A stretch of DNA of 64,000 nucleotides. Origin: Marinicella pacifica. Its GTDB lineage: Bacteria > Pseudomonadota > Gammaproteobacteria > Xanthomonadales > Marinicellaceae. This document shows, one piece after another, positions 35,916 through 44,985 of the stretch. The DNA is taken from contig NZ_BMEO01000005.1 of assembly GCF_014636635.1 (NCBI RefSeq), positions 187,215-251,214 of the forward strand, read 5' to 3'. How positions within the stretch are numbered: position 1 is the first letter of the stretch; every line of letters starts with the position of its first letter. The position numbers and the translations under genes were made by a program. The notes below the pieces were generated by a model. The model made no database searches. It worked only from the letters and a program-made list of their open reading frames with translations, and was not told the DNA's origin.

Positions 35916-38518
35916 CTGTCTGCGGATAAATCACTGAGCAAAGATTTAAACTCAGCAGCAATGGTTTGTTGTAACTTGACGGGTAAGGCTTTTTGATTCA
36001 CAGATAACCAAAACACATCTTCAGCGCGGTTGCCAAAAGTGGCAATTTTTGCCGCTTGCATATCAATGCCGTGGGACACGAAAATCCGGGTCAAATTGAC
36101 CAGCAAGCCATCGTGGTCAGAACATTTTACATCGACCCGGGTTTCACTGTCATCACGACCTCGGGTAAAGGTGATTTCCGGCATTTCGATAAACAGCCGT
36201 TCACGACGGGTGGCCACCATATCGCGCTTACGAATTTCTTTCACCGGTGTTTTAAGCGCGGTTAACAACGCCGCTTCAATGTGGGTCAATAATTCTTGAT
36301 CATACTCACCCAGACAGTGAAAATGATCCAGAATACGGCCGTCACTGCCACTAAAAATACGGGCATTGACCACACTGATGTGATGATTGGAAAACACTTC
36401 CACCACCTGATGAAATAAACCCAATTGGTTCTCGCCATACAGCATCACCTCAAAACCATCATCATGGCGGTCGGTCACACACACCGTATCGCGCCCCAGA
36501 TTCGCCACAATCGCCATACTCACTGCCGCGACCTGCTCAGGCGTGGCGTAATCAAAAAAACGTTCGGGTATTTTCTGCCATAAAGACTCAATCGCCGGTA
36601 TTTGCGCTTCGGAAATTAATTCCCGGGCTTCTGATTTACCTTGCGCCACTGCGTCGGCCTGTTGGGAACTGTCCAAATGCACCGTGGTGCGCAAGTACAA
36701 TTCACTGAGGAGACTGTCTTTATAGGAATTCCATAATTTGGGATCAGTGCCTTCAATATCGGCTATGGTTAAAATATACAAGGCATCCAAATAACGTTGA
36801 CGCCGCACCAGCTCAGCAAAACGTTGTATAACCGCCGGATCATTGATGTCCTGCTTCTGGGCCACCACCGACATCACCAGATGGTGCCTCACCAGCCATT
36901 CGAGTAATTGTCCATCGGCTTTGGGTAATTTAAACTCTTCGGCAAATAAACGCGCTTCGCCGGCCCCGATTTCTGAATGGTCACCGCCACGGCCTTTGCC
37001 GATGTCATGGAAAAATCCCGCCAAATGGAGAACATATGGACGTTTGAATTGATCAGCTACTTTATGCGCCAGCGGGTGGACCTCATCGTTAAGAAAAATT
37101 TGCCGGATATTGCGCACCACAAATAAGGTATGTTGATCAACGGTGTACATATGGAACAGGTCGTATTGCATGCGCCCAACAATGCGACCAAAAACCGGTA
37201 AAAACTGACCCAAAACCCCCAGAGCATTCATCAGGTTTAATTGATTGAACACCAGGTTTTTATGTTTAAAAATTGCCAGAAAAATGGCTTTAACCGATTC
37301 ATCATGACGAAATTCATCGTTAATCAAATGTAAACTCATGCTCACATACCGTTGGGTGTTGGCACGGATACCATAGACATTGGGGTTTTGCTGATAATGG
37401 TGGAACAGTTCAAATAAGGCCGCCGGACGATCCAGAAACACCTGTCGGTCGTTGACTTCCAAAAAACCGTTAATAATGGAAAATTCATCATTGATAAGGG
37501 TCACTTGTTTGTCTTCATCACCCTGCAGAATATTCTCCTTAAACAACTGCAATAAACGCATATTGAGTTGCTCTAAATACATCGCGTTGCGGTAATAATT
37601 CTGCATGAATTTTTCCACGCCCAGGGATTCATCATCGTCCTGATAACCAAACACCACGGCCAATTGTTTCTGGTAATCAAACAATAACCGGTCTTCTTTT
37701 CGCCCGGCCAAAAGATGTAAAGCAAAGCGAATTTTCCACAACTTACGCAAGCCTTTTTGTAAGCGAATGTATTCATCGGGGTGTAAAAAACCCACATCCA
37801 CCAAACCGTGCATGGATTGCACATGAAAATGCCGTTGTGCCACCCAGGTGACCATTTGGATGTCACGCAAACCACCCGGTCCTTCCTTTATATTGGGTTC
37901 GAGGTTATAAGCACTGCCGCCACATTTGCGATGACGCTCCTGCTGTTCGGCGTATTTGGCCTGAAAAAAATCACGGCCTGACCACATCCGCTGATCACCG
38001 GTTAAAGTCATCATGTCCCGGTACAATTTTGGGTTGCCGCGCAAAAAACGGCTTTCCATGAGATTAGTCGCGACCACAATATTTTGCGCGGCCAATTGAA
38101 CCGTTTCCGCCACGGTACGCACCGCATGTCCCACATCGAGGCCTAAATCCCACAGGTTCTGAATAAACAGACTGACCGCTTCTTCCGGCAAGACCTGATC
38201 AAATAAAATCAGCAAATCAACATCAGAAAAAGGCTGTAAATCACCACGGCCAAAGCCGCCGACCGCCACCAGAGTCAGGTCATGATGATGTAAATCGCAG
38301 CGTAACCATAATTCTAAAACGAATTGCTCTACAAGCCAGGCACGGGTTTTGACCAAACGTGTGATGTTGTGCCAGCGATAAAAATCGGCGTTGATTTTTT
38401 CTTCGGCCTGTTGTAAAAGCTGTTTTAAAACCGCCAGATAATCATCGTCCTCAACCGTATCCAGGGCGATAATGTTGAGGTATTCTTCCGCATGATCCGG
38501 TGGCGCCAGCAGAGCCAT
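35909..38518 (-). CDS. glnD: [Protein-PII] uridylyltransferase / uridylyl-removing enzyme GlnD
   Basis: An 869-residue nitrogen sensor that adds and removes UMP on PII according to glutamine level. Order of domains: nucleotidyltransferase ([18 protein letters not shown], residues about 65-83), a linker, an HD hydrolase domain ([16 protein letters not shown]) and two C-terminal ACT domains that bind glutamine ([19 protein letters not shown] and [17 protein letters not shown]). It follows map after 2 bp; map-glnD is a common pair. Confidence 0.97.
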   Translation of the reverse strand: MALLAPPDHAEEYLNIIALDTVEDDDYLAVLKQLLQQAEEKINADFYRWHNITRLVKTRAWLVEQFVLELWLRCDLHHHDLTLVAVGGFGRGDLQPFSDVDLLILFDQVLPEEAVSLFIQNLWDLGLDVGHAVRTVAETVQLAAQNIVVATNLMESRFLRGNPKLYRDMMTLTGDQRMWSGRDFFQAKYAEQQERHRKCGGSAYNLEPNIKEGPGGLRDIQMVTWVAQRHFHVQSMHGLVDVGFLHPDEYIRLQKGLRKLWKIRFALHLLAGRKEDRLLFDYQKQLAVVFGYQDDDESLGVEKFMQNYYRNAMYLEQLNMRLLQLFKENILQGDEDKQVTLINDEFSIINGFLEVNDRQVFLDRPAALFELFHHYQQNPNVYGIRANTQRYVSMSLHLINDEFRHDESVKAIFLAIFKHKNLVFNQLNLMNALGVLGQFLPVFGRIVGRMQYDLFHMYTVDQHTLFVVRNIRQIFLNDEVHPLAHKVADQFKRPYVLHLAGFFHDIGKGRGGDHSEIGAGEARLFAEEFKLPKADGQLLEWLVRHHLVMSVVAQKQDINDPAVIQRFAELVRRQRYLDALYILTIADIEGTDPKLWNSYKDSLLSELYLRTTVHLDSSQQADAVAQGKSEARELISEAQIPAIESLWQKIPERFFDYATPEQVAAVSMAIVANLGRDTVCVTDRHDDGFEVMLYGENQLGLFHQVVEVFSNHHISVVNARIFSGSDGRILDHFHCLGEYDQELLTHIEAALLTALKTPVKEIRKRDMVATRRERLFIEMPEITFTRGRDDSETRVDVKCSDHDGLLVNLTRIFVSHGIDMQAAKIATFGNRAEDVFWLSVNQKALPVKLQQTIAAEFKSLLSDLSADSH

Positions 38519-38520
38519 GG

Positions 38521-39291
38521 TTAAAGTGGAAAATTAGGCGATTCAGTGAGCACATCAAAACCATCATCGGTGACCGCCAACGTATGTTCCCATTGTGCCG
38601 ATAAGGATCGGTCTTTAGTCACCACGGTCCAGCCGTCAGATAATAATTTGCTGTGTCGTTTACCGAGGTTAATCATCGGTTCAATGGTAAAGGTCATGCC
38701 CTTTTCCAACACCAGACCGGTACCCGGACGCCCATAATGTAATACCTGCGGATCCTCATGAAAGGTCTGTCCGATGCCGTGACCACAGTACTCGTACACC
38801 ACAGCGTATCGGTTTTTGAGGGCGTGGGCCTGAATGACCGCACCAATATCTCCCAGTTGAACACCGGGCTTGACCATTTCAATACCCATTTTCATCGCTT
38901 CATAGGTGACTTCAACCAAGCGTTTGGCGCGTTGTTTGGGTTCACCCACAAAAAACATCCGTGAAGTGTCACCGTGCCAGCCGTCTTTAATCACGGTGAC
39001 ATCAATGTTGATGATATCACCGTCTTTCAAAATTCGGTCAGCACTCGGAATACCGTGACAAATCACCTGATTCACAGATGTGCAGATAGATTTTGGGAAT
39101 CCACGATAATTTAAGGGCGCCGGAATATTGCCTTGTTCTTCCACAATAAACCGGTGACAGCGTTCATCCAGTTCCAGTGTGGACACACCCGGTTGTACAT
39201 AAGGGCCAATCATGTCCAAAACCGCAGCTGCATCCCGGCCGGCAGCGCGCATTTTCTCAATTTGTTCAGGCGTTTTAATGATAACAGCCAT
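38521..39291 (-). CDS. map: Type I methionine aminopeptidase
   Basis: A 256-residue enzyme that removes the initiator methionine. The five metal ligands are visible: Asp in INIDVTVI, Asp in GDTSRMF, His in CGHGIGQTFHEDP, Glu in FTIEPMIN and Glu in QWEHTLAV. The length matches the proteobacterial class. It is first in map-glnD and divergent from hemB. Confidence 0.97.
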   Translation of the reverse strand: MAVIIKTPEQIEKMRAAGRDAAAVLDMIGPYVQPGVSTLELDERCHRFIVEEQGNIPAPLNYRGFPKSICTSVNQVICHGIPSADRILKDGDIINIDVTVIKDGWHGDTSRMFFVGEPKQRAKRLVEVTYEAMKMGIEMVKPGVQLGDIGAVIQAHALKNRYAVVYEYCGHGIGQTFHEDPQVLHYGRPGTGLVLEKGMTFTIEPMINLGKRHSKLLSDGWTVVTKDRSLSAQWEHTLAVTDDGFDVLTESPNFPL

Positions 39292-39372
39292 ATTTCGGTC
39301 GTTTGATAAAGGCTGAAATTTTAACTTAAATTCACTAAACTATCACCTTTGTTTCCAAAAGCTTGAAAAGAC

Positions 39373-40365
39373 ATGTATTTCCCCCACACCCGTAAACGGC
39401 GGTTACGGCAAAACCAGTCAATCAGAAATTTGTCGCAAGAACACCGACTCAGTGCCGATGACCTCATCTGGCCGGTTTTTATCCTGGACGGCTTTAATCG
39501 TTCTGAGCAGGTTCAATCCATGCCCGGCGTCCAGCGCATGAGTGTTGATCTTTTATTGGATAAATTACATAAACTGGTGGATAAAGGTCTTAACGCAGTG
39601 GCTTTATTTCCGGTGGTGGACAAGGCTTTTAAATCCGATGACGCCTCAGAGGCCTGGAACCCCGAAGGCCTGGTCCAAAAAGCGGTCAAAACCATCAAAT
39701 CAGAAATTCCGAATTTGTTGGTAATCACCGATGTGGCCTTAGATCCTTATACTTCTCATGGTCAGGACGGCATCATTAACGACCAGGGGCAAATTTTGAA
39801 TGATGTGACCATCAAAGCCCTGGTGATGCAGGCACAGTCTCACGCCGACGCCGGTGCTGATATGGTGGCACCTTCGGATATGATGGACGGCCGTATAGGT
39901 GAAATCCGCGCCGCTTTTGAGCAGAAAAAACGTCACAATGTGGGCATTCTGGCCTATTCAGCCAAATACGCCTCAGTGTTTTACGGACCCTTCCGCGACG
40001 CGGTGGGCTCAGCCGGGAATCTCGGCAAAAGTTCAAAAGAAACCTACCAGATGAATCCCGGTAATGCCCGCGAAGCCATTGATGAAATTCAAATGGACAT
40101 TGATGAAGGTGCCGATATGGTGATGATTAAACCCGGCATGCCGTACCTCGATATTATTAAAACCGCCAAAGATTATTTTAATGTGCCGATTTGCGCCTAT
40201 CAGGTATCCGGTGAATACGCCATGCTGCAAAGCGCCATCAACAACGGCTTTTTAGATGAAAAAGGTGCTGTGATGGAATCTCTGCTGTGCTTTAAACGCG
40301 CCGGCTGTGACGCCATTTTGACCTATTACGCCGATCGGGTGATTCATTGGCTGGATGCTTCATGA
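39373..40365 (+). CDS. hemB: Delta-aminolevulinic acid dehydratase HemB (Mg-type)
   Basis: A 330-residue porphobilinogen synthase. The two active-site lysines lie in ILAYSAKYAS and DMVMIKPGMPYLD. The segment that binds catalytic zinc in other family members reads TDVALDPYTSHGQDG, with Ala and Asp instead of Cys, so this is a Cys-less, Mg-dependent form as in Pseudomonas. It is coupled to aroE by an ATGA overlap. Confidence 0.96.
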   Translation: MYFPHTRKRRLRQNQSIRNLSQEHRLSADDLIWPVFILDGFNRSEQVQSMPGVQRMSVDLLLDKLHKLVDKGLNAVALFPVVDKAFKSDDASEAWNPEGLVQKAVKTIKSEIPNLLVITDVALDPYTSHGQDGIINDQGQILNDVTIKALVMQAQSHADAGADMVAPSDMMDGRIGEIRAAFEQKKRHNVGILAYSAKYASVFYGPFRDAVGSAGNLGKSSKETYQMNPGNAREAIDEIQMDIDEGADMVMIKPGMPYLDIIKTAKDYFNVPICAYQVSGEYAMLQSAINNGFLDEKGAVMESLLCFKRAGCDAILTYYADRVIHWLDAS

Positions 40366-41150
40366 CATACCAGTTGGCTTTATTCGGTGACCCGGTTAAA
40401 CACAGCTTATCGCCGCAGATTCACCAAGGATTTGCGCAACAATTTGGGTTCGACATTGATTATCAACTGATTCAAGTCAGTGCCGCCGAACTAAGATCAC
40501 GGATTAATGATTTTTTTAACAGCGGCGGCCACGGCGCCAACATCACCATACCCCACAAACAAGCGGCACTGGCCGTCACCGATCAGCTCACCGAACGGGC
40601 ACAACAAGCCGCTGTTGTTAATACCTTATTTATCAAAGACGGTCAATTGTGGGGCGATAACACCGACGGTGCGGGTCTGGTCAATGATTTCAAACAAAAA
40701 CAAATCCAAACACACAACCAACGGATTTTAATTCTGGGTGCCGGTGGTGCGGTCAAAGGTATTCTGCCGGCTCTGTTAGCCACAAAACCCGAACACATCC
40801 GTATTTATAACCGCACCATTGAAAAAGCCCGGCAACTGGCTGCCCGGTCAGGAAACTGTGACGTGTTAATCAAAGATGACACGACGCATGCTTTTGATGT
40901 TTTGATCAACGGCACCTCTTTAGGTCATCACGGCCAGTCACCACCATTACATCCTGAGTGGATAAAACCACACACCATCGTGTATGATTTATCCTATGGT
41001 GAGGCCGCCCAACCTTTTCTCAAGAAAGCCATGCAACTGGGTGTCACCAAAACTTTTGCGGGTTTGGGTATGTTGCATCACCAGGCGGCGCTGGCATTTG
41101 AACGCTGGTTTAACCGGGTGCCTAAAATTACCCTGCCGAATAATAATTAG
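40362..41150 (+). CDS. aroE: Shikimate dehydrogenase AroE
   Basis: About 262 residues. It reduces 3-dehydroshikimate with NADPH. Motifs: LFGDPVKHSLSPQIHQ at the start, catalytic Lys in NITIPHKQAAL, catalytic Asp in WGDNTDGAGL, and nucleotide-binding GAGGAVKGI. The ATG at 40362 overlaps the hemB stop by 4 bp, which fixes the start. Confidence 0.96.
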   Translation: MTYQLALFGDPVKHSLSPQIHQGFAQQFGFDIDYQLIQVSAAELRSRINDFFNSGGHGANITIPHKQAALAVTDQLTERAQQAAVVNTLFIKDGQLWGDNTDGAGLVNDFKQKQIQTHNQRILILGAGGAVKGILPALLATKPEHIRIYNRTIEKARQLAARSGNCDVLIKDDTTHAFDVLINGTSLGHHGQSPPLHPEWIKPHTIVYDLSYGEAAQPFLKKAMQLGVTKTFAGLGMLHHQAALAFERWFNRVPKITLPNNN

Positions 41151-41161
41151 GAGTGAATAAA

Positions 41162-41608
41162 ATGAAAATAATTGATGTCATGGTTTTATTGCTGATGACG
41201 AACCTGTCGGTGGCGCAACAGGATTATGACGCTGAACTTGCTCAATCTTTAGGGGCGGATGATTATGGCATGAAAATCTATGTGTTGGCACTGCTGAAAC
41301 CCGGTCCCAACCAGGATCAGGACCAAGAAACCGCACAGCAGCTCCAACAGGCCCATCTGGCCAATATCCGCCGCCTAGCTGAAGCGGGCCAACTGGTGCT
41401 GGCCGGTCCCTTTATGCCCAATGAACAGGATTTACGCGGTATTTATGTGTTTGATGTCGCCACGGTCGAAGCCGCCAAACAACTTACCGAAACTGACCCT
41501 GCCATAAAGGCCGGTCGCCTGCGTATGGAACTGATACCTTGGTACGGCTCAGCCACCCTACCGATGATCAATCAATGGCATAAAAAAATCAGTAAAAAAT
41601 CCTTTTAA
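41162..41608 (+). CDS. Exported YCII-domain protein
   Basis: About 148 residues: an N-terminal signal peptide (MKIIDVMVLLLMTNLSVAQQ) and one YCII-like alpha/beta barrel half. The domain shows its conserved His (QAHLANIRRLAEAGQLVLAG) and the GIYVFDVATVEAA strand-helix. YCII proteins are usually cytoplasmic, so export is unusual. AGGAG lies 8 bases before the ATG at 41162. It sits 11 bp after aroE and 24 bp before the polyprenyl-sugar operon. Function unknown. Confidence 0.8.
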   Translation: MKIIDVMVLLLMTNLSVAQQDYDAELAQSLGADDYGMKIYVLALLKPGPNQDQDQETAQQLQQAHLANIRRLAEAGQLVLAGPFMPNEQDLRGIYVFDVATVEAAKQLTETDPAIKAGRLRMELIPWYGSATLPMINQWHKKISKKSF

Positions 41609-41632
41609 AGAATTGTCTGGAAATTTGACTTA

Positions 41633-42511
41633 ATGCCTATGAACAATTTAATCAGCCTGATCAGACCTCACCAGTGGTTAAAAAACTTGTTTGTGTTTGC
41701 GCCTTTGTTTTTTGCTTTTGCCTTTGAGGCGGACATTCTCTGGCAGACACTGATGGGTTTTGGGCTTTTTTGTTTGGTGGCCAGCAGCATTTATGTGTTT
41801 AATGACCTCAATGATGTTGCTGAGGACCGCCGGCACCCCAGCAAGCAAAACCGTCCGATTGCCTCAGGGGCCGTGAGCGCAAAAACCGCCTGGTTTTTAT
41901 TTATGAGCTTAGGTGTTGTGGCGTTGGGTGGCGCTTTTTTTTTGCAGACCGACTTATTTTACGTGTTGGCTCTGTATTTTTTGATGAACATCGCCTATTC
42001 ACTGGGTCTGAAACATGTGCCGATTATTGATATTTTTATCATTGCAATTGGTTTTGTGTTGCGCTTATTTGCCGGCAATGTGTTTTTAAATCAACCTTTG
42101 TCCATGTGGATAATTATCATGACCTTTTTATTGGCGATTTTCTTAGGTTTTGCCAAACGGCGGGATGATGTTTTACTGCAACAACAAGGTCAGGCCACCC
42201 GCAAAAACATTGATGGCTATAATCTGGAGTTTATCAATGCCGCCATGGTGCTGATGTCGGCGGTGATTATTATCGGCTACATTCAATACACCATTACACC
42301 GGAAGTGATGAATCGTTTTGGAACTCAGCATGTTTATTTAACCGCAGTGTTTGTGATTTTAGGGATTTTAAGGTACATGCAAATTACCTTTGTGGATCAA
42401 AAAAGCAGCAGCCCGACCCGGGTACTGATGTATGATGGGTTCATCCAGCTGACCATTGCAGGTTGGTTGGTCAGTTATTTGCTGATTTACTTTTTTGCCG
42501 CACACCCATAA
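41633..42511 (+). CDS. UbiA-type prenyl-phosphate phosphoribosyltransferase (DPPR synthase-like)
   Basis: A 292-residue polytopic membrane protein of the UbiA superfamily. It begins SLIRPHQWLKNLFVFAPL and has the first Asp-rich motif NDLNDVAEDRRHP followed by KQNRPIASG; these features are those of decaprenyl-phosphate phosphoribosyltransferase, which transfers PRPP ribose-5-phosphate to polyprenyl phosphate. The second motif region reads GFAKRRDD. It heads a tight operon with DprE1-like and DprE2-like genes, which strongly supports this reading over quinone synthesis. Its stop overlaps the next start (TAATG). Confidence 0.88.
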   Translation: MPMNNLISLIRPHQWLKNLFVFAPLFFAFAFEADILWQTLMGFGLFCLVASSIYVFNDLNDVAEDRRHPSKQNRPIASGAVSAKTAWFLFMSLGVVALGGAFFLQTDLFYVLALYFLMNIAYSLGLKHVPIIDIFIIAIGFVLRLFAGNVFLNQPLSMWIIIMTFLLAIFLGFAKRRDDVLLQQQGQATRKNIDGYNLEFINAAMVLMSAVIIIGYIQYTITPEVMNRFGTQHVYLTAVFVILGILRYMQITFVDQKSSSPTRVLMYDGFIQLTIAGWLVSYLLIYFFAAHP

Positions 42512-42933
42512 TGCGCACCGATTTTTTTTCAAAACGCTTTATTTTGTTTTTGCTTACCGGCGGACTGGCGGCTTTGGTGAATTTTGGCAGCCGATTTTTA
42601 TACAGCACTGTGTTCAGTTATCCGGTGGCCATTGTCTGCGCTTATCTGACCGGCATGGTGGTGGCGTTTATATTATTTAAAACCTGTGTGTTCGAACCAT
42701 CGACACAATCGGTGAAAAAACAGCTGATGTATTTCACGATTGTGAACGTGTTAGCGATTGCACAGACCCTCATTATCAGCCTATTTCTCGCCAACACCGT
42801 GTTTCCAATATTGAACATTACTTTTTATCCCGAAGCCATGGCCCATGCCTGCGGCATAGCGGTACCGGCGATCACCAGTTTTATTGGCCACAGCCTGTTC
42901 AGTTTTAAGCAACACGAAACTCACCATGCCTAG
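42511..42933 (+). CDS. GtrA-family membrane protein
   Basis: About 140 residues with four transmembrane helices, starting RFILFLLTGGLAALVNFGSR and containing the Lys/Phe-rich VAFILFKTCVF loop, as in GtrA proteins. GtrA members are thought to move polyprenyl-linked sugars across the inner membrane. Here it lies between the phosphoribosyltransferase and the DprE1-like oxidase, where a flippase for the lipid-linked pentose would be expected. It overlaps both neighbours (1 bp and 8 bp). Confidence 0.88.
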   Translation: MRTDFFSKRFILFLLTGGLAALVNFGSRFLYSTVFSYPVAIVCAYLTGMVVAFILFKTCVFEPSTQSVKKQLMYFTIVNVLAIAQTLIISLFLANTVFPILNITFYPEAMAHACGIAVPAITSFIGHSLFSFKQHETHHA

Positions 42934-44251
42934 AGCCAATAGCCAACAATTAAGTGGCTGGGGCCGCTTTCCGGCATTACAGCACAGCGTTTTTACACCC
43001 CGCACACAAGCAGATTTACATCGCTTTATTCGCAACAACGATAACCCCAAAACCATCGCTTTTGGCAATGGCCGCAGTTATGGTGACAGTGCCTTAAGTG
43101 AGTGCATTATCGACTGTCGCAAAGCCCAGAATTATTTTATTGATTTTGATACCCAACAAGGTTTACTGACTTGTCAGGCGGGAGTCATCTTAGATGAGAT
43201 TCTTAAGGTCATTGTGCCCAAAGGCTGGTTTTTGCCGGTCACACCCGGCACCCGTTTTATCACCCTCGGTGGGGCCATTGCGGCTGATGTGCATGGTAAA
43301 AACCACCACCAAGCCGGGTGTTTTAGTGCTTATGTTACCGATCTGTATTTGTTAACGTCTGACGGCACCACCGTTCGTTGTAACCAAAACCTTGAAACCG
43401 ATTTATTCCGCGCCACCTGTGGCGGTATGGGTTTAACCGGGATTATTTTATCGGCCACCATTCAGCTCAAAGCCATTGCATCCACAGAAATTAATCAAAC
43501 CACCCACAAAACCCAAAACTTAGAAGAAACCTTTGCGGTCTTTGAACACAACCAATCCAGTCCCTATTCAGTGGCCTGGATTGACTGTTATGCGAAAAAC
43601 AAATCCCTGGGACGAAGTTTAGTCAGTCTGGGTGAGTTTTCAGAAGACGGGCCCATCGCATTGGCCAGAAAAAAAGCACGCACCATGCCCCGCTGGTTTC
43701 CGAGCTTTATGCTCAACGCCTGGACCATTCAACTTTTTAACACCTTATATTATCACCGCCAACGACAACCGGTTAAGACCGAACGGGTTCATTATGAACG
43801 ATTTTTTTACCCCCTGGACGGTATTCAGCGCTGGAACCGCATGTATGGCCACAAAGGCTTTATCCAGTATCAGTTTATCCTGCCCAAAGACACCAGTTTC
43901 GAGGGGCTGCAAGAAATTCTAAAAACCATTGCCGATGCTGGACAAGGCTCTTTTTTAGCCGTTTTAAAACTCCATGGCAAAGAAAACAACAACTGGCTGT
44001 CCTTCCCATTGGAAGGTTACAGCTTGGCGCTGGATTTTAAAATTCAGGATAAACTGTTCCCACTGTTGAAAAAACTGGATCAACTTGTCTTAACACACCG
44101 CGGCCGCTTTTATCTGGCCAAAGATGCCCGTGTTTCCCAAGAGGTGTTTGAGCGCGGTTACCCGAACATTGACCAATTCAGACAATTTCGTCGGACGCAT
44201 AACATGCACCGGCACTTTAATTCCGCACAATCTTTACGAGTAGGCTTATAA
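42926..44251 (+). CDS. dprE1: DprE1-like FAD oxidoreductase (decaprenylphosphoryl-ribose 2'-oxidase)
   Basis: About 441 residues with a VAO-type FAD domain: FGNGRSYGDSAL near residue 45, VTPGTRFITLGGAIAADVHG near 105 and GGMGLTGI near 170. The C-terminal segment GRFYLAKDAR corresponds to the catalytic Lys region of mycobacterial DprE1. In the segment EGYSLALDF the position matching the benzothiazinone-reactive Cys of the mycobacterial enzyme is Ala. It oxidises C2 of polyprenylphosphoryl-ribose. The ATG at 42926 overlaps gtrA by 8 bp. Confidence 0.9.
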   Translation: MPRANSQQLSGWGRFPALQHSVFTPRTQADLHRFIRNNDNPKTIAFGNGRSYGDSALSECIIDCRKAQNYFIDFDTQQGLLTCQAGVILDEILKVIVPKGWFLPVTPGTRFITLGGAIAADVHGKNHHQAGCFSAYVTDLYLLTSDGTTVRCNQNLETDLFRATCGGMGLTGIILSATIQLKAIASTEINQTTHKTQNLEETFAVFEHNQSSPYSVAWIDCYAKNKSLGRSLVSLGEFSEDGPIALARKKARTMPRWFPSFMLNAWTIQLFNTLYYHRQRQPVKTERVHYERFFYPLDGIQRWNRMYGHKGFIQYQFILPKDTSFEGLQEILKTIADAGQGSFLAVLKLHGKENNNWLSFPLEGYSLALDFKIQDKLFPLLKKLDQLVLTHRGRFYLAKDARVSQEVFERGYPNIDQFRQFRRTHNMHRHFNSAQSLRVGL

Positions 44252-44253
44252 CC

Positions 44254-44985
44254 ATGTCTTCATTACTTATACTTGGTGCCAAAAGTGACATCGCCCGGGC
44301 CGTGGCCCAACAATACGCGGCCAACGGCTGGGATTTATTGCTCGCCGGTCGGGCCATCAACGAACTGGATGATTTGGCCAAAGACTTGGCCATTAGACAC
44401 GACATCAAGGTATTCCTCCATGAATTTGATGCCAATGATTTTGACAGCCATGCGGCGTTTGTTGCAAAGCTGCCGGAGTTACCCGATGGCGTTATAACAG
44501 CGATTGGTTATTTAGGTGACCAGCAACAGGCCGAAAATGACTGGTCAGAAACCGAACAAATCATGAACCAGAATCTGCTGGGCAATGTGTCTGTTCTCAA
44601 TATTCTGGCCAATTTATTTGCTGAAAGACAATCGGGCTTTATTATCGGCATCAGCTCCGTGGCCGGTGACCGAGGCCGGCAGAAAAATTACCTGTATGGC
44701 GCCGCCAAAGCCGGTTTTAGCACCTATTTATCGGGCTTACGCAACCGACTGTATCAAGACAAGGTGCATGTGTTAACGGTTAAGCCGGGCTTTGTGAACA
44801 CCCAAATGACCGCCGATATGGATTTACCGCAAAAACTCACGGCAGAACCCGAACAGGTCGCCAAAGCCATTTATAAAGCCCAGCAGAAAAATAAAAACGT
44901 ACTTTACAGCAAAGGCATCTGGGCCTGGATTATGCGCATCATCCGCGCCATCCCCGAGTGGCAGTTTAAGAAAATGGATTTATGA
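44254..44985 (+). CDS. dprE2: DprE2-like short-chain dehydrogenase
   Basis: A 243-residue SDR. The nucleotide motif is LILGAKSDIARAVA, and the catalytic Ser and YxxxK are in GISSVAGDRGRQKNYLYGAAKAG. This sequence context, including a C-terminal basic/hydrophobic segment (IWAWIMRIIRAIPEWQFKK), matches DprE2, which reduces the 2-keto intermediate to the arabinose form. It follows the oxidase after 2 bp and overlaps the next gene by 4 bp. Confidence 0.9.
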   Translation: MSSLLILGAKSDIARAVAQQYAANGWDLLLAGRAINELDDLAKDLAIRHDIKVFLHEFDANDFDSHAAFVAKLPELPDGVITAIGYLGDQQQAENDWSETEQIMNQNLLGNVSVLNILANLFAERQSGFIIGISSVAGDRGRQKNYLYGAAKAGFSTYLSGLRNRLYQDKVHVLTVKPGFVNTQMTADMDLPQKLTAEPEQVAKAIYKAQQKNKNVLYSKGIWAWIMRIIRAIPEWQFKKMDL

